Assembly: GCA_037157565.1 (NCBI GenBank) | Contig: JAZHRO010000003.1 | Location: 46,079,001 to 46,143,000 of the forward strand | From: Thalassia testudinum | Taxonomy: Eukaryota; Streptophyta; Magnoliopsida; Alismatales; Hydrocharitaceae | DNA length: 64,000 nucleotides | Direction: 5' to 3' | Shown here: piece after piece, positions 11,201 to 22,533 of the stretch | Layout: the number at the start of each line of letters is the position of its first letter | How positions within the stretch are numbered: position 1 is the stretch's first letter | Made by a program: the position numbers and the translations under genes | Notes under the pieces: generated by a model | Told to the model about the DNA's origin: nothing | The model's input: only the letters and a program-made list of their open reading frames with translations | Databases searched by the model: none

Positions 11201-11741
11201 GGTCGAGCAGATCCACAGGCGACTCCTCACTGTCAGGAGCAGACAGAAGAGCTACGCGGATCGGAAACACAGAGAGGTGCAGTTCGAGGTTGGGGATCAT
11301 GTCTTTCTTCGTGTTTCGCCCATGAAGGGCCTGCAGCGGTTTCGGGTGAGAGGGAAGCTCGCACCGAGGTTCGTGGGGCCCTTTGAGGTCCTAGAGCGGG
11401 TTGGACCCGTTGCTTACAGACTTGCCCTCCCCCCGCAGCTTTCTGGTTAGCATGATGTGTTCCACGTGTCCAACCTCAGGAAGTACGTAGCCGATCCCAG
11501 TCACGTACTGAGTCACGAGAGCATCGAGGTGGGCGACGACCTGACCTACCCCGAGCGGCCAGTGCAGATTCTAGACCGAGCCGTCCGCAGTTTGAGACGG
11601 AAGCAAGTACCCCTGGTAAAGGTTTTGTGGAGGAGCCAGCGATACGAGGAGGCTACCTGGGAGCCTGAGGCGGCAATGCGGGAGCGGTACCCGGAGCTTT
11701 TCGCGGGTACGTCTTTTCGGACCGGCTTCGGTCCTCTTTGA
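8245..11741 (+). pseudogene. pol: Tekay pol polyprotein remnant (protease, RT, RNase H, integrase, chromodomain)
   Basis: The protease carries the catalytic motif FDSGATHSF (about 8370-8400). A one-base frameshift falls between about 8405 and 8465. From 8460 to the TGA at 11739-11741 there is one frame with nine in-frame stops: TAG at 8982, 9156, 10329, 10386, 10566, 10626, 11013 and 11448, and TGA at 10236. RT is near 8990-9560 (FIDD at 9375-9386), RNase H near 9800-10150 ([10 protein letters not shown]) and integrase near 10440-11300, with first Asp in MDLVVG, second in SDRDTRF and the third residue Glu kept in GQSERM. The C-terminus (about 11560-11703) is a chromodomain ending TWEPEAAM, which in this lineage guides insertion to heterochromatin. 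No upstream ribosomal signal is expected. Confidence 0.93.
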
Positions 11742-11784
11742 GTTTGTTATGGTTATTTGGACGTCTTTTTCGCACCCTAGTTAA

Positions 11785-11825
11785 CGCAAGTTTCGGGGAC
11801 GAAACTTCCTTTGAGTTTGTTATAT
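11785..11825 (+). promoter_or_regulatory. Tekay pre-LTR block with decayed polypurine tract
   Basis: TTTCGGGGACGAAACTT (near 11791) is the conserved block found just before the polypurine tract of this lineage. The purine run that should follow is not recognisable; CCTTTGAGTTTG fills the gap to the LTR start at 11826. Confidence 0.55.
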
Positions 11826-11840
11826 TGTTATGAACGCGTG

Positions 11841-12760
11841 CCCCAGACGTATTTTAAGACGTCTGGGAGGTGGGCCAGACGTTGGACCAGACGTCTGGAA
11901 TCACTTCCAGACGTTGTATTAGATGTCTGGGATCGTTGCCAGACGTCTGGAAATCTGTTATCTTTGACACGCGTGGGTCGTCTACGCGCCTGAGCGCGCA
12001 GACCCACATATTCGCTTATTCCTTCCTCCGCGGCTGCAGATTCCCCTGCCGCGCTCCTTCTCTCTCCTCCTCGCGGGGCCTTAAAAGGCCACGCGCTCTT
12101 CCGTCACCACCGCCTCCTTCCTCTTCTCCTTCAGCCAGTTAGTGCGAGAGCAAGCGCGAGAGCGAGCGCGAGGTTGCAGTGGCAGTGGCGGCCGCAGTGA
12201 GCGCGGAGGAGGTGCTGCGTGCGAGAGCGGCACTCAGCCGTGAGGACGAGCTCGCCGGGGCTGCCAGGGCCGGCCGGCGGGGAGCGCAGCGGGCGCGGGG
12301 CGACGCGGGGGGGGACTGCTGTGGTCCGAGCAGCAGGCGCACGAGGTGCGACGAGGCGCGGCGTCGCGAGCGGAGGGCGAGTCGCGGCCTGATTCTGGAA
12401 ACATTTCCAGAATCAGACGTCTGGGCTGATAGCCAGACGGCGGGGGCGACGTCTGGAAGACCATCCAGACGTTTGAAAGGTGAGTTCTTCCGTCTTCTTC
12501 CTTCCTGTCGACTGACCGTACTGAGAGAGAGAGTTGGGTGCACGCAGGCTCGGTGATTCGCCATCCAACGCGAATCAGACGTCTGGATGTAGTACCAGAT
12601 GGTGGGAGAGACCTCCAGACGTCCGAGGTGAGCATCGGACGTCTGGAAACTAGGCCAGACGTCCCCGTAGGCTTATGGACGTCTGAGAAACCACACAGAA
12701 CAAGGTAATTCTCTGATCCACTTTTTAAGACGTCTGGAGGAAGTTCCAGACGTCTGATTT
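11841..12760 (+). repeat. Dispersed CCAGACGTCTGG palindrome array in Tekay U3
   Basis: Complete or half copies of the 12-bp palindrome CCAGACGTCTGG occur at least a dozen times (for example 11886-11897 and 11939-11950, then clusters at 12410-12475 and 12580-12757). The core GACGTC is a C-box type site for plant bZIP factors. The solo LTR at 27606 has the same array. Confidence 0.75.
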
Positions 12761-13039
12761 TGCACAGTGTCATCATTTTCGACCCGTTGAGGGCCCGTTC
12801 GGGTTCCGTTTTCCGCGTTTCGAGTTGCGTTCTTTCTGGAATTAAATCCTCTACCCGTCTACAGTAGCTATACACTGTTTTGAGACACTCCTTGTGTTTG
12901 ATCTTTGTGATAGGACCTCATTCCGTTGCAGTCTTTGGGGTCGCGGAGGCATGCGGGATTCCCGATCACGCCCCCATTACTCCCGTCGTACCTGGTAGAG
13001 TGGCTTTAAGTATAATCTGTTAAATTATGAAACCATAAA

Positions 13040-13185
13040 TAGAACCTAGGACATTGCATGAATCCTAGGAATGAGAAATATATTGAATGGTAGATCCTAG
13101 GGTGTTGCATGAATCCTAGGGCTGGAAAACTAGATTGTATGATAGATCCTAGGATATGGCATGAATCCTAGGACGGGAAAACTAG
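13040..13185 (+). repeat. Three-unit CCTAGG tandem repeat in Tekay LTR
   Basis: Three units of roughly 45-50 bp, each containing two CCTAGG palindromes flanking TTGCATGAAT or a close variant. The same block is at 28806-28950 in the solo LTR. Confidence 0.75.
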
Positions 13186-13848
13186 TGGAATGTATGAATA
13201 CTGCAGTCTTGGAAAATGTGGAAAGGAAACAATAGCTGCCTGTGAATTGAATTAACAGCTGCCTGTTATGAATAAATGAACATGATTAAGAATATGGGAT
13301 GTATGAACATGAAACTGGAAAGGTGAAACCGGAATGCGCTGACTTAAAGAGCTGGAACCCTATGGGGAATTAGGAGTAGAACTCCTGGAAAGTGAATGGA
13401 ATAGAATTGGGGAAGTGAGCTGGCCCTTGAGTACGGAGTATCAAGGAGAGCGACTGTCCCCTGTTTAGTGCAAAGCGGAGCCAGCCGCCCCAGGGACCCG
13501 GGGTTAGGATTGGCCACTCTGTACCGACTTGCTGGCCCTCGTGTACGTAGTACCGAGGAGAGCTACTAGTGTAGGGAGGTACTAGCTACCCCACGGGCCC
13601 CGGGGTTCTGCTAGCCTCCCACACCGACTTGTTAGGCCCGCTGGGGCAAACCAGGGTAGTCAGGAGAGGGTGCGCGGACTATGGAGGGGCAAGGCCCCTG
13701 TTTGGTTACTGTGGAGGGGTTGGACCCCTGTTACTGAGAGGGCTATGCCCTGTACTGGTTTCGTGCTGTGCTTTGGGCTCACCCATTAACGGAAACGACT
13801 GACCGCGTGCTACTGCGGGTTAGCTACCCGTGCGTTTACCGCGCGTGC

Positions 13849-15048
13849 TGTTTGCACCTCAAAACACGCCTATAAGAACGCCTTCTTATGCTATTTTCTA
13901 GCATTAACTATGTATATTATAATCCTGTAGTTGCATTTGTAAAAACGCTTGCATGCATGCATTTAATTGAGAGGAGAAGAGAATGGAATAAATGGCTTGC
14001 ATTTTTACATTTTTCTTCAAGTGTCTCTTTGCAAAAAGTCCCCTCTCCATATTTTATTTTCATCTTTCTTTCTTCTTCCCACGGCTTTTCTCTTCTTCCC
14101 GCGGCTGCGTCCTTCCCGCGGCTGCACTCTTCCCGCAGCTGCATGCAGCAGCCACGCAGCACCTCTTCCCGTCACGTCTCCCTGCCAACGCCGCTCCCTA
14201 CAGCTGCAACTAGCACGCCCTCTCCCTGCTGCAGCCAACACGCCCCTCTCCCCTCCTCTATAAGTAGCTGCAGCTTCATCCTCGCGACGCAGAGGTGGCA
14301 GCTACTGAAAAAAAACCCGCAGCCACCTTCCTCGCCCGTTCTCCCCTCCCATACGTCGGCCCTCCGTCGAGGAGGCACCCGACGAGCAGGAGAACCCACT
14401 GTGGTGCTCACCACCACAGTGGGAACACCACCGCCCAGCTCTTCAACGAGCCGGTGGGCGTGGTGTTTTCTTTTCTCTTCGTTTTCATCTCCACGCCATT
14501 GCTGCCGCTTCAAGGTCCAAAGCTTGAAGCAGCAGCAGTAGCAGCAGCCCAGCGGCGACAGCAGCAGCAGCAGCACCCCCGCCTCCTCCGCGACCTTCCC
14601 CGCAGGCGCGCAACCCTCCGCGCGCGCCTGCAGGCCCGTTCCCCGTCTCCGCCTCTGCTCTGTCGCCTCTGCAATTCCACCCGCGACAGGCCGCTGCGCG
14701 CACTGCAGCGGCCGGCTACGGCCTCGCGCCGACCCCCGCGAACCTCTGCAACCCTCCGCGACCGACTGTAGACTCCCCGCCGCCCTCTCCGAGCACGCCA
14801 TCGCCCGCTCTCCGTCCTCGCACCCGGTCTGCAGGAGACGTCTCACGTCCACTGCACGAAGGCGCGGTGCACCGCGACGATCAGACGTCCGCCTCCGCCT
14901 TCAGACGACGTAGAGTCAGACGTCTGCCGCCTCCGGCAGACGTCTTAACTCGCACGTCCGCGAACACTCCTTCGCCCGCTCTCTCTCTCCGCCGATCTCT
15001 CCCGCCCGCTCTTTCTATCTCCCGCTCTCTCTCTCTTCGCGATCTCTA

Positions 15049-15079
<31 letters not shown>

Positions 15080-15145
15080 TCACTTACAGCAACACACACA
15101 CACCCATTCACCGACACACACACACACACACTAATAGTAACTTAT

Positions 15146-15199
<54 letters not shown>

Positions 15200-15282
15200 C
15201 TATATATATATACTTATATATACATAGTATATCTATATAGTTATGTATACATACATATAATATAATACATATATACATATAC

Positions 15283-15322
<40 letters not shown>

Positions 15323-15441
15323 CTCATATACATATATATATATATATACATATCTATATACTTATACATATACACATATATATATACATATATCTAAATA
15401 CATATATACTTATATACATATATACATAGCTATATACATAT

Positions 15442-15472
<31 letters not shown>

Positions 15473-16274
15473 CACCTATATATATATATATATATATATC
15501 TATATATATCTATACATATATACTTATACATTTATATACATATAGATATATTTACTCATATACATACATATGTACATATATTTTCACGTTATTTACTATA
15601 CGCTGTATCATGGGGATATCTGCACCAGTTGCTGATATTCCCTGATACACGCGTACAAAAAAAAAGCGTGGTCCCATACATCATCCATCCTTCATCCACA
15701 CTCCACGCGGCACCTAGTCGTGTTGGTTGCGTCTCTCTAGACGTCGGCTGACTCGACATAGTGCTATACTCCATCGTCACCTCCACCCCCACCCCTTTAT
15801 ATATATACTACATATAAATCTATAGCTACTATATTTACTTTCTATCTGTTAGCTTCCTTCTTAGTAAAAAGATAAAAAAAAGGTATAAAAGTGAAAAGAT
15901 AATCTTTGATTTGCAGGTACCCCCGTCTTGCAAGTAGCAAGACGTGTTTTGAAACTCTATTTTGGCTAAAAGCCAAGGACACAATTTTGAGGGTGTGCCT
16001 CAAGAACAAGGATTACCAGAAAAAAAACCTAAATAAGAAAAATACCAAAAACAGAATAAACAAACGGAAGAGACGCGTTTTAAGGAAAACATAGAAACTC
16101 GACTTGAACCCCACTTCCCTGAGTTCGACCCTGGGCTTAAAAGTGACAAGATAAAATCAATTAGGCCAGGTTAAAAATTTTGTAAAGAGATGGTTAGGTC
16201 TGAATTAGGTTAACCACTATACACATTTCAACGGTAAAAATATCATATTAACAACCTATCCAGGCCGACCATCA
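13849..16274 (+). mobile_element. Solo LTR (2426 bp) inserted in the Tekay 3' LTR
   Basis: The uninterrupted Tekay LTR at 29605-29625 shows the empty site. Here the segment begins TGTTTGCACC, ends GACCATCA and is flanked by the perfect 5-bp duplication CGTGC (13844-13848 and 16275-16279). TG...CA ends, a TATA box near 14262 (CTATAAGTAG) and the box TCCCTGAGTTCGACCCTGG at 16116 support an LTR, probably of the Tat/Athila branch. Orientation is inferred from the TATA box and that last box. No coding domain is present; ORFs inside are GC-rich chance frames. Two CAGACGTCTG-like palindromes occur near 14880-14945. Confidence 0.88.
15030..15580. repeat. Compound microsatellite (CT)n, (CA)n, (TA)n/(TACA)n
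   Basis: A CT run (about 15050-15070) passes into CA repeats (15085-15130) and then about 420 bp of TA and CATA repeats. It sits inside the solo LTR and has presumably expanded since insertion. Confidence 0.95.
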
Positions 16275-18064
16275 CGTGCCGTAGCCACCGTTACGTCTGT
16301 CAGTGACCTTGGGGTGGTTGACTGAGAGTAGGATCACCACGGGGGACTCTCCCGACCAGGAGAGCACCACGTGCTACTTCTACTGTTCAGAAAAGACTGC
16401 AATCAAGATCGTTCCCACGAGGAACAATCGAGATCAAGTGAAGGATCTGAGAAATAGATAAATTATGAAACAATAGAAAGATGTAAATAAAGGAAGAAAG
16501 AAAATTTAAAACAGCTACTGTACACTTTACTGTTTCTTTAGTTTAGCTGCCACTCTACTCAGCGTTTTGCTGACGTGTTACACTCGTTACCTTTCAGGAC
16601 CAGGTGTTGAGTAGCCAGGGTCAGCGGCTGTAGAGGACGCTGGGCCGAGTAGGGTCCAATAGAGTTACCACTATTCTCTTGTACCTCTTTTTGTTCCGTT
16701 ATGGTGAGTAGTTCTTGTTTCCGCTGTACTTTTCTTTACCTGCAGTTCATATTATGTTATGAATGTTGTTCTACTGTTGTGGTGGTATATACTGTTGTGG
16801 TTTCTTTCCTTACTGCTGTATTTCCTTACTGTTAGTTATATTCATGTTGAATGTGGTTTATTTTACTGCTCTTTTGGTTACTTCCTTGTTGGACGACTAG
16901 GTCTTGGGATTAGTCGAGTCGGTCCGGTTCTCGTGTCTCGTAGGGACTTGGGAATCGGGTCGTTACACTCCTCGATTCCTCAGAGATCTCCCAAATTTGG
17001 AAGGGAGATTCTCTGAGGAATTCCCTATCGTCTAAACATGATCCCAAGATCGGATTTGCACCCAATCTCTCGTGCGAATGCTCAAGAGAATTGGGTATCA
17101 TCCGCACTTTCCATCTCTGGCAAGATTCTTGCACTTGGAAGCTTGCCTTCCAAGCACAAGAGCCTCTGCCAACACCTATAAAAAGACCCTCATCTCCGAC
17201 CGCACAAAATCAGCTTGACTTGGCTGGAGAACCACCTCCAACTTCGTCCCTTCTCCTCCGGCCAAGTGTCTAGTAGGCTCCTCCTCCTCCTCCTCCTTCT
17301 TGTCGCTCTGCCACAATACCATTGGTAGAGATGTCTTCACCTCCTTCCTCCGTGTCGCGCCATACCTGTGCATGCTCCAAAAGCCCCTTCGTCGTCGCCG
17401 TTCTCCCTCCACTGGAATCTTCTTCTCTAGTAGTGGTAGGTACGAGCCATCCACCATCCTGTCCCCTTTCGTCCACTTAAGTAGGTTAGATCTCTTCCCC
17501 TCTCTCTTCTCTTTATTTCCCCTCCTTTATTTCTATTTTTATCCCCTCGACACCGCAGACCACCACCATCTTCTTCATCTTCGGCCGACCACCGGCGAGG
17601 GTGCTTCCATCGCTCCACTCACCCACATGCCTCGCCACCTACCTTAGAACCTCCGCCATCACCCACTGATCATCTTCTGCCCTTCCACTGATCTCCAACA
17701 CCTCCATACTCGCCCACTGAACACATGCACTTTCATTGCCACAGAGCAACCTAGGCACGCATGCCTAGGCCGCCTCGCAGCTAGCCACCCACTGTTTCAC
17801 CTTCGCCCTGACATGGCGAAGCTCCCCATATGGTTTAACAAGGTCGCAAGGCCGTATTCATGAGTTTCAGGTCAAGCCCCCTTTCCGCCACTGAAGCAGA
17901 AGCAAGGACCTGTAGCCTCGCACCAGGTCGCGTGCCCTAGGCAGAAGAGTCCTAGGTGACGCGGGTTGGACTCGCGCACTCATCCAGCCAAGTGAGCATC
18001 CTTGAGAAGGATCACAACAGTGGCAATTAGGTGAAGAAATCTCCTGCGGGTGTGCGAAGAAGCG

Positions 18065-18120
18065 GGTGGGACTTTAGTCCCACCTCGGAAACTCAGGTGT
18101 ACGGTGAGTAGCTTAAATTG
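18065..18120 (+). promoter_or_regulatory. snRNA-type promoter module, copy 2
   Basis: GTCCCACCTCG at 18077-18087 is followed after exactly 25 bp by TTAAATTG at 18113. The inverted repeat GGTGGGACTTTAGTCCCACC surrounds the USE. Confidence 0.5.
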
Positions 18121-18142
18121 ATTTTGTGTTCTCTGCTTATTG

Positions 18143-18381
18143 CCTCAAGTACACAGGGTGAGGTCTCCTCTCCCACGCTCACCCACCTCTTCCGCGACCC
18201 ATGCCCCTGCGGACTTGGCTGACTGACCTGTTTAACCCCACACTCCTCGCGCACCACCCACGCCGGTGCGCCTGGACCCGGGCGCGTGTAACCCATCTTG
18301 ATTACCCGGCTGGCTCTGAGAGAGAGAACCCAAGAGAGAAATAGAGAGAGAGTGTACGTGAGGAGGGTAGGGGTAGGTTTT
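18143..18381 (+). ncRNA. Candidate Pol III transcript encoded in the LTR, copy 2
   Basis: About 239 nt from the inferred start to the first TTTT (18378-18381). Hairpin 18249-18271 pairs GCGCACC with GGTGCGC perfectly. Confidence 0.3.
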
Positions 18382-18394
18382 GCTCTTCACTATG

Positions 18395-18925
18395 CAGGGA
18401 AAGAAGGAAGGAAGAAGAAGGCGTAGCCGTAGAGAAAGAAGCTGAAGGTAGGAGCGGCTAAGGAAAGAAGCTGAGGACTTGAGAAGGAAGAGGCTGAACA
18501 AGGAAGGAGAAGGTAGAAAGAAGAAGCCAAGGCCAAGGGAAAGAGAAAGTACTGTAACGGCTGAAGAAAAGGGTTGAAGGTAGAAGCTTAAGGAAAGAAG
18601 ACTAAAGAAGAAGGAAGAAGAAGCACTGTAACAGAGGTGTAGCTAAAGAAGAAAGGCAAGGCTAACGTAGAGGAAAGGAAGAATAAGAAGGAAGGAGAAA
18701 TCAAGGAAGAAGAAGGCCAAAGTCAGAGAAAAAAGAGCTAAGGCCAAAGAAGAAGAAGGAAGGAGAAATCAAAGGTAAAAAGAAAAAAAGAGAAGGAAGG
18801 AAATCAGAAGCCAAGACAAAGCTGAAGAAAAGGCAATGCAGAACTAAAGGTAGAGAAAATCAAAAAAAGAAAGAGTTGTCAGAGAAAGAAAGAAAAGAAG
18901 CTGAAGAGAGAGCCAAGAAAAGAAT
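18395..18925 (+). repeat. Purine-rich GAA/GAG tract in LTR
   Basis: More than 500 bp that are overwhelmingly A and G on the plus strand, at the same LTR position as 7225-7405 and 24660-25115. Confidence 0.8.
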
Positions 18926-19334
18926 CAACTTTTTTTTCTATACCTCTCAATTTCTTTTCTATTTTGCCACATTTTAATATCCATAAACTCATGCATTATG
19001 TTCTGAATTAGGTTTTGAGTAACTTTAAGTGTTCAAATTACATTATTGAGATTAGTGTATAGATTCCATTTGCTCCCTTTGTTTGACCTCGGATACTTAG
19101 GTTTTTGAGTGATAAAAACTTCTTATTTATTTACAACGCTTGACCTCCTATACTACGACGCAATAGCTTTTATCTTTAAAAACCCCGATCAAGTGCTGTT
19201 AACAGTTACATAACTTTGAATGCCTTCACTGCATAACAAATCCTGTACTTTGGGAACAACACCAATATGATCTTGAAAAATGGGAAGAGATGATGAGATT
19301 ATTGAAATAAATTATCGATCAGAAATACTTGTAT

Positions 19335-20920
19335 ATGCCCCAAACAGATGATGAACCATCTTGGAGTAGTATTGAGGATCAATCTGATTTCCTAGATCTC
19401 GGGTTTGAGGCACAGAGCTGTTATGGATTTCCATCCCAGATGGAGTACAATGTGCCTGATAATGAAGAAGGTTGGGAAGTTCCACTTGCAGGAAAACATG
19501 ATATTGACCCAACCCTAGAAACTGGATCACCAAGCATAGAATTCCGAAACTCTTGCAATGATGAGATTAGCACTGAACCTCTAGAGGGTGTAAATTCCGC
19601 TCCTTATTCTGATAAGGTGACCCTTGAAGGTAATTCAGACCTAGATCCTAGTGATTTAACCCACATCCTAAGCCTAGAATCTGGATCTGAAATGTCTTGG
19701 GGAAGATTACGAGGCCTCGTATGAAGAAGATCAAATTTTCAATGAAGAGTATGATTTTTGGCCTCTATTTGATGAATATCCCTCTCCAACATCCTCAGAG
19801 AATTAGATCGATTTTTTGAAAGTCACACCAATTTACAATACAGAAATCGAGGAGTTGGATGAGTGGGGTATTGATTGGGTCTTTCCTACAAACCTAGAAC
19901 TCGAGCCTAGACCAAATAAGGACACCATTTTAAGCTTAGAATTTACATATAGGCTAGATCCCAGTCAGGCTACTGAATCTACATCATATGATTTATTCTT
20001 TGGTGGAACTCATGATCTCGAATCTCATTCAGAATTTGATTTTCACAATATCTCCGATGATTTCGAATCTTACTATGATTACAGAGAAAATCTGCTTCCT
20101 GAACACAACAAGCCAATCTACAACCTCAACTCACATGATTCATTCTCTGACTCCGACTCTGAGGTCCCAGTTCCTGAGATCACTGACTTAAATTCAGGTT
20201 CCAGTGATATGGAATCATTTCTTTTCGATCCTAATGGAATCAAACCTAGAAAATGACGAGAGTGACTATAACCCAGAATTCGAATCTTTTCTTGACTTAG
20301 ATTTCCATCATCCTATAAACACTCTTCAGGCATGTACTTTTGACTTTGTGAGCTACTATGAGGACTCTCTACATGAAAGCACCTGTAACTCCTTTTCAGA
20401 AGAGTCCTCATATACAATTCTCATGGAAGCCACCTCTTCCACTCATACAGAACCTATCAAAACCCATTTTCAACCCCGACCCGCAACCGGACTCAATTTC
20501 TATTTTGATTCCCCTCCCATTGAGCAAATTGCAGATGATTCAACCCCACACATACATCAGGTATCAAACATTGATCAGGCTAAAAAACATGCTCCATCAT
20601 TCTCTGATCACCTCTGTAGGGTTTCTGTACCATTCACTGATTACTTCACGGATCCCTACTCTGACCAGGCTGATTCAACTTTGCCAAAACCCGAGTTTAC
20701 ACCCACATCCATCCGAGATTCATAGCATATGGTGGGTTCCACATCTTTTGATCTACATTTATCAACACACCAAATTAATAGGGTTTGGGCTGCATCATCA
20801 GCCTGTTGCTCTCAACAAGCACCTGGTTGGACCAACCAGGCTCTTAATCAGGGTGCTTGTTCTACAAACGCTGCTGATTTGACCACTCCCTCTCCATCCC
20901 ACTTCCCGCTCGGCTAAAGG
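19335..20920 (+). pseudogene. Acidic protein ORF of non-autonomous Athila-type element A2, broken
   Basis: The first possible ATG is 19335. The coding signal moves through three frames (19335-19724, about 19730-20256, 20230-20725), so at least two frameshifts and a stop near 19803 break it. The product is rich in Asp, Glu, Ser and Pro (for example DLESHSEFDFHNISDDFESY) and has no gag, protease, RT or integrase motif. Near 20790 a GFGLHHQ-like segment matches GVGLHHN in F and GMGLHHN in A3. The Tyr/Pro-rich N-terminus seen in A3 and F is absent. The function is unknown. Confidence 0.6.
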
Positions 20921-22533
20921 CATTGAATTTAGCGCTTAACGAGAGGCAACCCGTTATTCCAAAAACCCAAGATCTGTCTGATTATCCATATGTACTCCAC
21001 ATCTATTGCACCCTGAGTTCAGTCTTAGAACAGTCGATCCCACCTCTAGTACACATACCGGAGCTTGAAATCATCCGCATTAATCATTCCTGAACCAGTC
21101 GCCCACCCGATGTATCCTGTTCTAATTCCCTGAATTTAACACTATTTCACACCCTCCATTTACAATGAGGACATTGCAAAACTTAGGCATGGGGGGGTGG
21201 TAAAGTGCAAACATACAGAAACCAAGAAAAGTCAGAAGGATTCTCACAAAAAATTCACATATGTCAAAAATATCAAAAAAATAAAAAGTTCTGAAAAAGA
21301 ATAAAAAAATGGAGGAGGGAAGAGAAAATTTTGAAGCCATATAAACATGAGGAGAAAAGCAAAATGACAAAAATGAGCACAAAATGAAAAAGAAAAAGAA
21401 TAGCATTAGTAAGAAATTAAGGGATTAACCGAAATTCTAGACCACAGCAAGGAAAAGAAAAATAGGAAAAAAAGTGCTAATGAGACACAAAAAGAGATTA
21501 GTAGGAACATTGATTTTAGGCCTTTTAGGCTAGACTCTTAATCTTAAAAATTCAAGTATCCGCTAAGATCTGAATAATCCTCAAGAGGTTGGGGAAAATG
21601 CGAAGCTTAAGTATTAGGTCTAAGGCTTAGGGAGTATTCAGTCTCGTTAATTGACCTTCGGTTTGCGGGACTCGGTAACCTAAGCACCCCAATCCACACA
21701 CAGTCTGGTTCAGTGCGCATAACTATCAAAATCATGCAAAAAGCGTTTAAATGTTCTGAAAAAAGTTGCCTAGATTAGGAGTGGCCAATCAACACAAGTT
21801 GATTTGGACGAGTTCCCGACGCGGAGAGGTGGGAAATTCCCCTCGAAGATGCGTAACAACATATCGTCTCCTCAGTGCTTGTTTCCTAGGATATTTACAT
21901 ATCCTACTGGGGGCGCGTAAGCACTCTGCTGGTTCAGATACCATGGATGGCATTATCACGAAATGTCGATTGCCAGGGTCTGGATTTGGCTACAGAACAC
22001 CAATGGGTGGGATTATCCTGAAAGCTCGAAAGCCAAGGGTCTAGGGGTTGCCATGGGTGGTGCTACCACAAAGCATCGATTGCCAGAGACCTTTGAGGAT
22101 TGATGATGGGGACGAGGAATCTGATACAGACCGTGTTGAGAAGCCAATCCGAAGCTAGAATTAAAAAGAAAAGAGAGAGAAAACTCTCCAAACAAATAAA
22201 TCCTCTGTCTCTCTCTTACAACAAACGCACCGCAAACTGAACCTAGGCTAAAATATGTCTCAAGCACAGGTGCTTTAACCGCGGAGTCCAACAAACCTTA
22301 GGGTAGTTCTTGCGGGCCTTAAAAACCTTCGTGGAGAATCGAGGCTAGAGCTGGTCATATCCGGATCTTGGTTGGTACTTGAGTACCTCTAGGCCTACTG
22401 TTGGCATTCTAACCTAATCAAAAGAAAAAGAAAAAGCACTTATCATAAATTGTGAAAGAAACTCATGGTCTAGAACAGAAGTTAAAACCTTGAAATTTTG
22501 CTAAGGGACTAGCAAAAGCTAGGCATGGGGGTA
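20921..22533 (+). other. Non-coding 3' region of A2
   Basis: It repeats the A1 layout: the post-ORF block at 20931-20953, CAATGAGGACATTG with TTAGGCATGGGGGGG at 21163-21198, the inverted repeat AGGATATTTACATATCCT at 21887-21904, three stem-loop repeats at 21941-22087 and the polypurine tract AGGCATGGGGGTA at 22521-22533. No ORF is supported. Confidence 0.75.
21941..22087 (+). repeat. Three degenerate stem-loop repeats, A2 copy
   Basis: Units start at 21941, 22000 and 22051 and match the A1 units at 4353, 4412 and 4461 in order and spacing. Confidence 0.6.

Larger units (their letters stand above)
7564..16967 (+). mobile_element. Tekay/Del-type chromovirus (Ty3/Gypsy), lacking its 5' LTR
   Basis: Gag, protease, RT, RNase H, integrase and a C-terminal chromodomain are followed by a 3' LTR ending TTACA at 16967. 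There is no 5' LTR: only about 84 bp of leader precede the gag ATG at 7648, and these are fused to the end of the A1 LTR. On the right, CTCCT (16968-16972) is the expected target-site base string, matching CTCCT at 23259 in the uninterrupted sister LTR. The missing left end implies a deletion that removed the Tekay 5' LTR and the first 700 or so bases of the host LTR. Confidence 0.9.
11826..16967 (+). repeat. 3' LTR of the Tekay element, interrupted by a solo LTR
   Basis: The LTR starts TGTTATGAAC and ends GTTACA. Without the 13849-16274 insertion it is about 2.7 kb and aligns end to end with the solo LTR at 27606-30304 (differences of about 6 percent in the first 250 bp, fewer later). It contains an array of AGACGTCT palindromes in its first 950 bp, a TTAAAAGG TATA-like box near 12081 and a CCTAGG-based tandem repeat. 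Confidence 0.93.
16968..19204 (+). repeat. 5' LTR of A2, right-hand 2.2 kb only
   Basis: The sequence aligns with 23259-25388 and ends GCTGTTAACA. It starts mid-LTR at the Tekay boundary. It contains the USE/TATA module, the candidate short transcript, a long purine tract and the box CTCCCTTTGTTTGACC at 19073. Confidence 0.85.

Noticed and set aside
12139..12875. ORFs of 125-213 codons in the Tekay LTR, with twins at 27608-28644
   Set aside because: They repeat because the LTR repeats; both strands are open, with no start context or domain.
13888..14852. Ser/Pro and Cys-rich ORFs in the solo LTR
   Set aside because: Overlapping frames on both strands around CAG/CTG-type repeats; no conserved domain.
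15030..15580. CRISPR-like or satellite array
   Set aside because: It is a dinucleotide/tetranucleotide microsatellite with no unique spacers.
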